From Clostridia bacterium (lineage in GTDB: Bacteria; Bacillota; Clostridia; Oscillospirales; Acutalibacteraceae): a stretch of DNA of 64,000 nt. Numbering within the stretch: position 1 is the stretch's first letter; each line of letters opens with the position of its first letter. The stretch covers positions 1-64,000 of the forward strand of contig JAFQSY010000039.1 in the NCBI GenBank assembly GCA_017409265.1, read 5' to 3'. Under the pieces are notes generated by a model. That model was not told where the DNA came from. It saw only the letters and a list, made by a program, of their open reading frames with translations, and ran no database searches. Position numbers and translations under genes: made by a program. Shown here one piece after another: positions 41,915-49,840 of the stretch.

Positions 41915-43031
41915 AAACCGAAAAGCTTCAAGAGTATCCGCACCTGTAACGCAAAACAAAAACAGACATCCTTTCGGAATCCTTGACGGCTATGTACCGC
42001 TGGGAGTGCCTCAGATGAGGCTTTATCTTGCGCTCCGTGAGGCTGTGCCTGTTATTGATGCGGCGATATTCAAGATTGTCCGTCTGACGGGCGGATTCAG
42101 AATCGAATGTACGGATTCTGCGGCTCAGGCGGCAATTAATGATTTTGTTGAAACCGTCCCCGTCGGCGGTAACAGGCAGGGTCTTTATGCCTTTGTTTCA
42201 ACTTATTTTGAGCAACTTCTGACTTGTGGAACCGCTATCGGCGAAATTGTGACGGATACCGAAGGCATTCCCCGTGCGCTTTTCAATTCTCCGCTTGAAA
42301 ACATTGAACTGAAAAGGCATAAAAACGGCTTTGACGTTGATATTTTTGTCAGAAACGGTGCGGAGCTCCGCAGGGTTACAAGACCAGAAATGTGCCTTTT
42401 AAGCGTGCTCAATCCCGATCCCGGAGCGCTTACGGGCAATTCAATGCTCAAGGGTCTGCCGTTTGTCAGCTCCGTTTTGCTCAAGATTTTCGAAAGCATT
42501 GGTGCGAATTGGGAAAGGGTCGGCAATCTTCGCTTTGCCGTTACCTATAACCCTAAAAATGATGCGGTTGACAGAGCATATGCAAAGGACAGAGCATTGC
42601 AGGTTGCAAAAGAGTGGGGAGAGGCGATGCAGAATGGCTCGGAAATCAGGGATTTTGTTGCTGTCGGCGATGTGCAGATAAAGGTCATCGGCGCAGACAA
42701 TCAGATTCTTGACAGCGAGGTGCCTGTACGCCAGATGCTTGAACAGATTGTCGCAAAAACAGGATTGCCGCCCTTCATGCTCGGTCTTTCATGGTCAAGC
42801 ACGGAGCGCATGTCATCGCAGCAGGCGGATGTGCTCACGAGCGAGCTTGAAGCTTACAGACAGCTTCTTTCGCCCGTTATAAGAAAAATCTGTACGGCGT
42901 TTCTGCGAGGAAACGGCTATCATTGCGGAGTGAAGGTGGTATGGGATGATATCACTCTTCAGGATGAGGTTGAGCAGAGCAGGGCGATGCTTTACAGAGC
43001 GCAGGCAGAAAAAATCAAAAGAGGTGAATAA
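41901..43031 (+). CDS. Phage portal protein
   Basis: A 376-residue protein with the outline of a siphophage portal, the dodecameric DNA entry ring at one capsid vertex. Visible: LREAVPVIDAAIFKIVRLTGG at the start, a wing region with GNSMLKGLPFVSSVLLKIFES, and LPPFMLGLSWSSTERMSSQQAD near residue 300. AAAGGAGGGG precedes ATG 41901, which lies inside the end of terL. Complete length for a compact portal. Confidence 0.87.
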   Translation: MGLFKNRKASRVSAPVTQNKNRHPFGILDGYVPLGVPQMRLYLALREAVPVIDAAIFKIVRLTGGFRIECTDSAAQAAINDFVETVPVGGNRQGLYAFVSTYFEQLLTCGTAIGEIVTDTEGIPRALFNSPLENIELKRHKNGFDVDIFVRNGAELRRVTRPEMCLLSVLNPDPGALTGNSMLKGLPFVSSVLLKIFESIGANWERVGNLRFAVTYNPKNDAVDRAYAKDRALQVAKEWGEAMQNGSEIRDFVAVGDVQIKVIGADNQILDSEVPVRQMLEQIVAKTGLPPFMLGLSWSSTERMSSQQADVLTSELEAYRQLLSPVIRKICTAFLRGNGYHCGVKVVWDDITLQDEVEQSRAMLYRAQAEKIKRGE

Positions 43032-43057
43032 TTACGGAAGGAAACAAAGTCAGTCAG

Positions 43058-43891
43058 TTGCCCGAAAATGAGCTTGAGCTCATCGGGCAGTTTGCAAGAA
43101 AAAAGCTCTCAAGCGAAGAGCTTTACACGTTTTCGCTTATTCTCTGCGATAACGAAATCGACAGGGATAACGAAAGATTTACGGTTTCCGCTCTCCATGA
43201 GCTTGCGAAGCTTTTTGTCGGCAAAACGGGAATTTTTGACCACAACATGAAGAGTAAAGATCAGACGGCGAGAATTTATATGGCACAGGTTGTTAGCGAT
43301 TCAAGCCGAAAAACCGCAGACGGTGAGGACTATACGTACATTCAGGCGAAAGCATATATGGTCAGAACCGAAAAGAATAAGGACCTTATTGCAGAGATTG
43401 ATGCAGGTATCAAAAAAGAAACCAGCGTCGGTTGCTGCGTGAGGGATATCAGCTGTTCAATCTGCGGCAAAAACATCAAAACAGAGGGCTGCGAGCACAA
43501 GAAAGGCAATGTTTACGGCGGAAAACTCTGCTGTTATCTGCTCTCGGAGCCGACAGATGCCTATGAATGGTCGTTTGTCGCAGTCCCTGCACAAAAGAAT
43601 GCAGGGGTTATCAAATCATTCAATCCCTCGCAGGAAAAGGAAAAGCTCGCACAGTGGGCAAAGGAATATACGGATGAGCTCAAGTCGGATATTGTCCGCT
43701 CGGCGGCATCGGTTATCCCTGGTCTTCAGAGCGACTCGCTCGGCGAAATCTGCTCTGCGCTTTCGCTCAAATCTCTCAAGGATTTGCGTGATGCCCTGCG
43801 CATGAGCGCAAAGAAAAATCTGCCTGTTATCAGACAGCTTGAAGTAAACGATGCTGATAACGGCAGCGAAAATTCCGAATATAAAATTTAA
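43058..43891 (+). CDS. Prohead protease-like protein with Cys/His insert
   Basis: A protein of 277 residues in the position of the capsid maturation protease/scaffold. N-terminal part (about 1-185) has FDHN (possible catalytic His), IKKETSVGCCV (possible Ser of an S78-like protease) and WSFVAVPAQKNAG. Between them sits a Cys/His segment CSICGKNIKTEGCEHKKG likely to bind zinc. The C-terminal part (about 195-277) is helical and may be scaffold. TTG 43058 is the first standard start, but AGAGGTGA lies 5-6 bp before an in-frame ATT at 43031, which may be the true, rare start. Confidence 0.72.
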   Translation: MPENELELIGQFARKKLSSEELYTFSLILCDNEIDRDNERFTVSALHELAKLFVGKTGIFDHNMKSKDQTARIYMAQVVSDSSRKTADGEDYTYIQAKAYMVRTEKNKDLIAEIDAGIKKETSVGCCVRDISCSICGKNIKTEGCEHKKGNVYGGKLCCYLLSEPTDAYEWSFVAVPAQKNAGVIKSFNPSQEKEKLAQWAKEYTDELKSDIVRSAASVIPGLQSDSLGEICSALSLKSLKDLRDALRMSAKKNLPVIRQLEVNDADNGSENSEYKI

Positions 43892-43903
43892 GGAGGATTT
43901 ACT

Positions 43904-44242
43904 ATGTCAGTATCATTCTGCGGATTTAACGAGAATACCGCAACATTTAAGTCAAACGAAGAAATCGCAGGCGGCGCAGCCGTCAAGATGAGCGAATCAA
44001 ACACCGTTGCAGCGTGTGAAAACGGTGATGTTTTCTGCGGCTTTGCAGTTGAATGCAGCGGCGGCTATGCATCGGTACAGCTCAGTGGTACGGTTACTGC
44101 GAATTACAGCGGTGCAGCTCCCGAGGTTGGTTATGAAAAGCTTGCATCCGACGGCGAAGGTGTAACCGCATCAGACAGCGGCAGAGAATATCTTGTCATT
44201 GCTGTTGATGAAACTGCAATGACAGTAACATTTCTTATGTAA
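43904..44242 (+). CDS. Capsid decoration-like protein
   Basis: A 112-residue beta-rich protein directly before the major capsid gene, where siphophages encode the head decoration protein. It has a repeated small-residue beta pattern (AGGAAVKMSESNTVAACENG, AVECSGGYASVQLSGTVTANY) typical of such trimeric proteins. No catalytic features. AGGAGG precedes the ATG. The role is inferred from position and fold-like pattern. Confidence 0.65.
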   Translation: MSVSFCGFNENTATFKSNEEIAGGAAVKMSESNTVAACENGDVFCGFAVECSGGYASVQLSGTVTANYSGAAPEVGYEKLASDGEGVTASDSGREYLVIAVDETAMTVTFLM

Positions 44243-44260
44243 GGAAAGGAGATAAAAACA

Positions 44261-45265
44261 ATGGCTAATTTTGATAATATCAAGCTCGAAAAGGGTCTTT
44301 ACGCAACAGGCAACTTTACAAAGGCGCTCGAAAGTATCGACCCTAACGAAAACTACAAGGGTACTTCTCTTGAGGGGCTTGACGCCTATCAGCGTCAGCT
44401 CAAGCGCTTCGGTATCAAGGTAGGCGGACCTTCAAGCGATGTTGTTGACAAGTTCTTCAAAAGCTCCGAAAGCGCCGTGCTCTTCCCCGAATATGTTTCA
44501 AGAGCAGTAAAGCGAGGTCTTGAGCAGGCGGATATTATTTCCGACGTTGTTGCATCAACAACAGTTATTGACGGTCTTGATTACCGCTCAATAAGCTCAA
44601 TTCCTACGGAAGAGGAAAAGGAAATCAAGGTTGTCAAGGAGGGCGCATTCATTCCCGAAACAACCATAAGAACAAAGGAAAATCTTGTGAAGCTCAAGAA
44701 GAGAGGCAGAAGCCTTGTTGCATCATATGAGGCAATCAGATTCCAGCGCCTTGACCTTTTCACCGTCACTCTCCGACAGATCGGCGCTTACATCGCAAGA
44801 ACTCTTCTCAAGGATGCGATTGACGTTCTTGCAAACGGCGACGGTAACGGCAATGCGGCTGAAATCGTGAACTGTGCACAGACGGGAACTCTTACATATG
44901 CCGACCTTGTAAATTTCTGGAACGGCTTTGACCCCTATGAGCTTAACACAATAGTTGCAGACCCCGCCGTTATGGCGCAGATGCTCAATATGGAACAGTT
45001 CAGGGATGCTGCGGCAGGACTTAATTTCCACGGTAAGGGCGATATGATTACACCGCTCGGCGCAAAGCTTCTCAAGTCATCGGCAGTAGGCGAGAACAAG
45101 CTTATCGGTCTTGATAAAACTGCTGCTCTTGAAATGGTCAAGGCAGGCGAAATCATGACTGAATATGACAAGCTTATTGACCGCCAGCTTGAGCGTGCGG
45201 TTATCAGCTGCACGGCAGGTTTTGCAAAGATTTTTGACGGCGCATCAAAGGTGCTTTCCGTCTGA
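44261..45265 (+). CDS. Phage major capsid protein
   Basis: A 334-residue HK97-fold capsid protein. An N-terminal arm (about 1-60) precedes a domain with LFPEYVSRAVKRGLEQADII (spine helix region), IPTEEEKEIKVVKEGAFIPE (E-loop-like), LARTLLKDAIDVLANG, and the A-domain segment NTIVADPAVMAQMLNMEQF with LIGLDKTAALEM. AAAGGAG precedes the ATG. Full length, no truncation. Together with terminase and portal it would allow assembly of a DNA-filled head. Confidence 0.87.
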   Translation: MANFDNIKLEKGLYATGNFTKALESIDPNENYKGTSLEGLDAYQRQLKRFGIKVGGPSSDVVDKFFKSSESAVLFPEYVSRAVKRGLEQADIISDVVASTTVIDGLDYRSISSIPTEEEKEIKVVKEGAFIPETTIRTKENLVKLKKRGRSLVASYEAIRFQRLDLFTVTLRQIGAYIARTLLKDAIDVLANGDGNGNAAEIVNCAQTGTLTYADLVNFWNGFDPYELNTIVADPAVMAQMLNMEQFRDAAAGLNFHGKGDMITPLGAKLLKSSAVGENKLIGLDKTAALEMVKAGEIMTEYDKLIDRQLERAVISCTAGFAKIFDGASKVLSV

Positions 45266-45279
45266 CGGGAGGTGAGGGC

Positions 45280-45645
45280 ATGATTGATTGCCTGAATGTT
45301 TTATCCGCGCTTCGCGAATATTATTCTCCCGAGGGTACGGATGAGGAGCTTGCTCCTGTTTGCACCCTGACGATTGATGAGCTTTTACCTAGGGTAAAAT
45401 CCGAGGAAGTGCATTCCGACGGACGTCTTATAAGCCTTGCGGCGGCAATGGTCAATTACCGCCTCTGCGCAAAGAAAGCGGCAAATTCGGACGGTGTAAC
45501 ATCCTTTAAGGCAGGCGATGTTACTGTGAGTATTTCACCGTCGGTATTGCTTGAACGTGCGGAAAAAGAGAAAAACTCCGCTCTTCTTGCGGCACTCCCG
45601 CTCTTAAAGGATGAGGAGTTTGTTTTCAGGCAGGTGAGTCTATGA
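45280..45645 (+). CDS. Head-tail connector-like protein
   Basis: A 121-residue helical protein right after the capsid gene, the usual place of the adaptor (HK97 gp6-like) that docks beneath the portal. It starts MIDCLNVLSALREYY and contains LISLAAAMVNYRLCAKKA. GGGAGGTGAG precedes the ATG. Stop overlaps the next start (ATGA). Function inferred from gene order, length and helical make-up. Confidence 0.65.
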   Translation: MIDCLNVLSALREYYSPEGTDEELAPVCTLTIDELLPRVKSEEVHSDGRLISLAAAMVNYRLCAKKAANSDGVTSFKAGDVTVSISPSVLLERAEKEKNSALLAALPLLKDEEFVFRQVSL

Positions 45646-45974
45646 ACATGACCGCTGTTTTCGGTTCTTACGGCAGACCTGCATCGTTTTCATCAAAAAG
45701 CGGAGAAAAGCTTGCCGAAATGAGTGCGTTTATAAGCCCTTTAAGATATAAAAACAAGATGTATCTTTACGGCGTGAATACGGAAATCGGTTATAATTCG
45801 CAGGGACATTATCTTTATATCGGCCCTCCGAATCCCGACCTTACTGCCGCCGAAGAGGGCGCCTATATTACCTGCATGGGTGAAAAATACAGAATTGACA
45901 GAGCTGAAAAGGTCTATAAAGGGAATGATGTGTTCTATATATGGGCGATTATCAGAGTTATTGTTGAGATTTGA
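45642..45974 (+). CDS. Head-closure-like protein
   Basis: A 110-residue beta-rich protein in the head-closure (stopper) position. It contains MYLYGVNTEIGYNSQGHYLY and ITCMGEKYRIDRAEKVYKGND, which fits small beta-barrel head-completion proteins. CAGGTGAG precedes the ATG that overlaps the preceding stop. Assignment is by synteny. Confidence 0.55.
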   Translation: MNMTAVFGSYGRPASFSSKSGEKLAEMSAFISPLRYKNKMYLYGVNTEIGYNSQGHYLYIGPPNPDLTAAEEGAYITCMGEKYRIDRAEKVYKGNDVFYIWAIIRVIVEI

Positions 45975-45987
45975 AGAGGTGTGATTC

Positions 45988-46830
45988 ATGAGTGAAATAA
46001 GCGCGTTGCCGTCAAATATCGTTGAGTGGCTTAAAGGGAGAGAAGAACTTTCCGAAATCAAGTTTCTCACCGAATTTCCGGCAATAAAAAAAGCCGTGCC
46101 GCTCAAAAACACAACGGTTGCGGTGGGAATTGAAAGCATGGAGATTGTTGATTCTTTTACGGAAAACGATGAAGGTGTTCTTGTTGAAAACGAATATTGC
46201 AGGCAGGCAAAAATAAAGCTCCGCCTGTCGATTCACGCGCCATATTCTTCGGGCGGTGAAGCCTGCCACGATGCGTTTACGGATATTATTGATTGCTTAA
46301 CCTTTGCTTCGGGACTTGATATTCTGACCTCGGGCTGTGAAGGAATTGTTTCGGACAGAGATACCGATGCCTTTGTATTAAGTGCATGGGCAACGGTTAA
46401 TGCCTCTCTCTGTCCTGCGACAAGTTCAAGCCTTGATTTTCCGTCGTTTATCAGCAAAGAACTGCTCTGCGGCTCGCACATAAACGATGCGAACATTCAT
46501 CTTTCCGAAGAACAGCAGACCTTTCTCAACACGCCTTTTGTTACCGGCTCATATCTCGGAACAGGCACAAGCGCAAGAAGCGTTTCTCTCGGATTCAAGC
46601 CGAGTGTTGTTATTGTTCTCGGCTATGATTTGCCGATGATTTATTATGATTCGGCGGCAAGCAAATATTATGCCATGGCAGCTGTCGGACTGCCGAAGGG
46701 CGGAACAATCGGAATAGAGGTTACTTCAACGGGATTCAAGGCAAAAAGCAGCGAATCCGTAACCGCGAGAAACTGTTCGCCATTGCTCAACGAGGCAGGT
46801 ACAACTTATTACTACATAGCTTTCAGATAA
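45988..46830 (+). CDS. Tail-terminator-like domain fused to fibre-like domain
   Basis: A 280-residue two-part protein. Residues about 1-160 look like a neck/tail-completion protein (VAVGIESMEIVDSF, AKIKLRLSIHAPYSSGGEACHDAFTDI), fitting its place after the head-closure gene. Residues about 185-280 (FVTGSYLGTGTSARSVSLGF, PSVVIVLG, ending TTYYYIAFR) resemble a repeated beta domain found near the ends of tail fibres and other surface phage proteins. The fusion and its place as the last gene before a terminator are unusual, because tail tube and tape-measure genes normally follow. AGAGGTG precedes the ATG. Confidence 0.6.
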   Translation: MSEISALPSNIVEWLKGREELSEIKFLTEFPAIKKAVPLKNTTVAVGIESMEIVDSFTENDEGVLVENEYCRQAKIKLRLSIHAPYSSGGEACHDAFTDIIDCLTFASGLDILTSGCEGIVSDRDTDAFVLSAWATVNASLCPATSSSLDFPSFISKELLCGSHINDANIHLSEEQQTFLNTPFVTGSYLGTGTSARSVSLGFKPSVVIVLGYDLPMIYYDSAASKYYAMAAVGLPKGGTIGIEVTSTGFKAKSSESVTARNCSPLLNEAGTTYYYIAFR

Positions 46831-46835
46831 AAACA

Positions 46836-46865
46836 GCCCCGAATCTGCAAATACAGGTTCGGGGC
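46836..46865. terminator. Bidirectional terminator ending phage module
   Basis: GCCCCGAATCTG, loop CAAATA, CAGGTTCGGGGC: 12 bp with one G-T wobble, between the last phage gene and the convergent deacetylase gene. Confidence 0.85.
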
Positions 46866-46871
46866 GATTGA

Positions 46872-47771
46872 TTATTTTCTCATTTCAGCAAGGTCACGGT
46901 AGTTGATAAGCTTGATACCGTGAGCTTCGATATGCTGTCTTGTCTGCGGGTCGTTCATGATTTTGTATTCCCATACTCTGCGTTCCCATGCGCCTGTTGT
47001 GCCCTTAAGGTCGTCAGTTTCGATTGAAGGGTGGAGATAGGTTTCTGTGATGCCGTTGGGAATGTTTGCGTAGAGATTGTAGAGATATTCCTTGAAATTC
47101 TCGTAGCTTTCGTCCTGAGGACCGCCCCATTCATTGGGAATGAGATAGTCGGGGATTGCAACACCGTTTGCCTTTGCAAATTCAACGATTTTTCCGAACA
47201 CCATGTCGATAAGGCTCTTGTCAACATTAATGTCGAGCATTGAATTGCCGAGCATTTCGTCGGTGAATGTGCCCGGCATGCGGAACGGAAGTCCGTATTC
47301 GCCTGCGAGAGCGAGTGTTGTCTGAAGAAGCTCAAACCTGCCGGTTTCAATGCCGTAAAGCGAGCCCATGTGGTTATCAAGATGCGACGGATTGGTAAGA
47401 CCGAGCTTTTTGCAACGCTCAATCTGTGCTCTGATTTCGCCTTCAACTTCGTCAATGTCAACATTCTTTTCAACCTGATCGCTTTCATGCCACATGAAGC
47501 CCTCTTCGTCACGAAGAGAATCTGTGTTGCTTGAATTTACGGGTGCCCAGCGGTATTTTGACCACTCGCTGGTGAGTGTGAGATGAACACCGATTGCAAA
47601 CTGCGGATTTTCGCCTGCAAATTTACATGCTTCGGGTGCCCACGCGCAGGGAGTCATGACTGTTGAAGAAGTAAGTGCGCTTTTTTCGTTCTTGAAAAGC
47701 TCCATTACTGCGAGGTTTGCTCCTCTGCACATGCCGAAATCGTCTGCGTTGATAATGAGATATCTGTCCAT
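46872..47771 (-). CDS. ChbG/YdjC carbohydrate deacetylase
   Basis: A 299-residue YdjC-family protein that removes acetyl groups from N-acetylated oligosaccharides such as diacetylchitobiose. Motifs: LIINADDFGMCRGAN (metal Asp), FAIGVHLTLTSEW (metal His) and NPSHLDNHMGSLYG (His), forming the Mg/Zn site. No signal peptide. It lies just downstream of the GH92 gene on the same strand, so the pair may process host N-glycans: mannose removal and handling of the GlcNAc core. That link is inference. Confidence 0.88.
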   Translation of the reverse strand: MDRYLIINADDFGMCRGANLAVMELFKNEKSALTSSTVMTPCAWAPEACKFAGENPQFAIGVHLTLTSEWSKYRWAPVNSSNTDSLRDEEGFMWHESDQVEKNVDIDEVEGEIRAQIERCKKLGLTNPSHLDNHMGSLYGIETGRFELLQTTLALAGEYGLPFRMPGTFTDEMLGNSMLDINVDKSLIDMVFGKIVEFAKANGVAIPDYLIPNEWGGPQDESYENFKEYLYNLYANIPNGITETYLHPSIETDDLKGTTGAWERRVWEYKIMNDPQTRQHIEAHGIKLINYRDLAEMRK

Positions 47772-47789
47772 AATTATTTTCCTTTCCGA

Positions 47790-49838
47790 TTATTTTATAT
47801 CATCATAGTTGATTTTGTTGCCTTTGAATTTGTTGACATCAAGCTCTTTATCGCCTATGAAAGCTTTATCAACCTGCTTTATGCCCTTGACAAATTCTTT
47901 CTTGCCGGGGCAGAAGGGGTAAAGACCGAGAACGCCGAAAATATACCAGATTGCGGTTGTGCCGTTATCCTCGTCGCCGGGGAAGCCGTCATCTTCATAT
48001 GAGAACGCTTCTTCGCAGATTTTCTTAACCCAATATGCGGTTTTTTCAGTATCGCCGAGTGCAGAATAAATATACGGAATATGGAAGCTCGGCTGATTGT
48101 TCATGCCGCACTGACCGAAGTCAGCCGCTGCCATTTCTGTTATTTCGTGTATTTCACAGCCGTAGCCGATTATTTCGTAATGGGGCGGGGTTGCGAAAAG
48201 CTCGTCGATTTTTGCAATCAGCTTATCTTTGCCGCCGTATAGGTCCGCAAGGCCTTCAATGTCATGAGGCACGGCAAAAGAGTTTTGCCATGCGCTGCCC
48301 TCTGTGTAATCTCTGCCCCAGCCGATGGGTGTGAAATCGGGTCTGAAATTACCTTTTTTATCTTTGGCACGCATGAAGCCTGTTTCGGGGTCGAAAAGAT
48401 TTTTATAGTTGAGCGCACGCTTTCTGTATTCTTTTTCAATGTCGGATTTGCCGAGAATTTTTGCGATTTCAGCTATGCACCAGTCGCCGTAAGCGGCATC
48501 GAGAGTAAGGTTAACGGTTTCTTTTTCTTCTTCATAAGGAACGTAGCCGAGCTTGCAATAGCTCTCTGCGCCGTTTCTGCCGAAGCGGCTATGGGGAGCA
48601 TTTTTAACCGAATGCTTAATCATGCCTTCAAGTGCGACTTCAAGAAGATCTTTTTCGATGAAACCTTTGACCGCACCGTCGCAGATAACGGCATCGACAA
48701 GTGTGCTGGGCATACAGCCGCATTCGCCGATTGAAAGCCATCTCGGCAGCCAGCCGCTTTCTTTGTATTCGTTGATGAAAGCCGCAAGCATTTCCTTCAT
48801 TTCGTCCTTTGCAACGAGTGAGAAGAAAGGATAAACCGTTCTGTATGTATCCCAGAAGCCGTTGTCCGTGTATCTCGGGCCGTTCTTTATTGAGCCGTCA
48901 TGCGGACAGTAATGGATTGCGTTGCCCTTTGCATCATATTCGTGGCATTTGTGGGGATAGAGAAAAGCTCTGTACATGCAGGAATAGAATGTTTTAAGCA
49001 GTTTTTTGTTTTTTGTTTCAATTTTGATTCTTGAAAGATAGCTTTCCCATTTTTCTTCGGCAAAGTCCTTGACGGATTTGAGATTTTTATCTGAAAGCTC
49101 TGTTTCAAGATTCAGAAGAGCCTGATTGAAGCTTATATAAGAGGTTGCGAGTTTGATTTCGGTTGATTTGTTTTTGAGTGCTATATGAATGCCTGCTTTT
49201 TTACCTCTGCATTTTGTTCCGCTGCGGAACTTATCGTCATTGCTTATGAGAATTTTCTCAACATTAACGCTATTCTCGGGGAATTTGAGAACTATATAGT
49301 TCTTGAAGCTTACAGCCTCGCCGCTCATGTGCATATCCGTTGAAGCATAGAGTGTGTTGGTCTTTTCGTCAAAGCGGAAAGAGTTGTTACCTTTTACAGG
49401 CGTTACGGAAAAATAATTATCGATGTTTTCATCAAAGATGACTTTTATAACAGCGCCTCTTTCTGTGGGCGCAAGCTCGAAATTCGCTCTGCAGCGCAGA
49501 AAACGGAATTTAAGGTAATAAGGAGTGAGAATTGCATCCTCGGGTCTGAATCCCGACCATCTGTCCTCGCCGTCAAATCCGCCCATTTTTTTGTTCTGAA
49601 GGCTGAAAAGCATTGCACCGTAGTCTGCAATCCACGGTGAGGGCTGATGGGTGAGTCTTATGCCCTCAAGGCTTCTGCTGTCGGGGTGGTAATACCAACG
49701 GATGTTGTCCTCGACTGTCTGCGGTGCAAAAGCTGCCATGCCGAAGGGCAACTGAACAAGGGGCAGGGTGTTGCCGTTTGAAAAACGGTGAACGGATTTA
49801 CTGCCCTGCTTTGTGTTAACGAGATTACAGTATTTCAT
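47790..49838 (-). CDS. Glycoside hydrolase family 92 (alpha-mannosidase)
   Basis: A 682-residue GH92 enzyme; this family holds Ca2+-dependent exo-alpha-mannosidases acting on N-glycans and yeast mannan. The N-terminal beta-sandwich has VQLPFGMAAFAPQT and GIRLTHQPSPWI; the helical barrel has DNGFWDTYRTVYPFFSLV, RWLSIGECGCMPSTLVD, GMNNQPSFHIPYIY and DGFPGDEDNGTTAIWYIFGVLGLYPFCPG, which carries the conserved acidic pair. No signal peptide, so it is probably cytosolic, unlike most Bacteroides enzymes. Start ATG 49838 follows GGGAG; an upstream TTG covers that site. Confidence 0.93.
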   Translation of the reverse strand: MKYCNLVNTKQGSKSVHRFSNGNTLPLVQLPFGMAAFAPQTVEDNIRWYYHPDSRSLEGIRLTHQPSPWIADYGAMLFSLQNKKMGGFDGEDRWSGFRPEDAILTPYYLKFRFLRCRANFELAPTERGAVIKVIFDENIDNYFSVTPVKGNNSFRFDEKTNTLYASTDMHMSGEAVSFKNYIVLKFPENSVNVEKILISNDDKFRSGTKCRGKKAGIHIALKNKSTEIKLATSYISFNQALLNLETELSDKNLKSVKDFAEEKWESYLSRIKIETKNKKLLKTFYSCMYRAFLYPHKCHEYDAKGNAIHYCPHDGSIKNGPRYTDNGFWDTYRTVYPFFSLVAKDEMKEMLAAFINEYKESGWLPRWLSIGECGCMPSTLVDAVICDGAVKGFIEKDLLEVALEGMIKHSVKNAPHSRFGRNGAESYCKLGYVPYEEEKETVNLTLDAAYGDWCIAEIAKILGKSDIEKEYRKRALNYKNLFDPETGFMRAKDKKGNFRPDFTPIGWGRDYTEGSAWQNSFAVPHDIEGLADLYGGKDKLIAKIDELFATPPHYEIIGYGCEIHEITEMAAADFGQCGMNNQPSFHIPYIYSALGDTEKTAYWVKKICEEAFSYEDDGFPGDEDNGTTAIWYIFGVLGLYPFCPGKKEFVKGIKQVDKAFIGDKELDVNKFKGNKINYDDIK

Positions 49839-49840
49839 AA

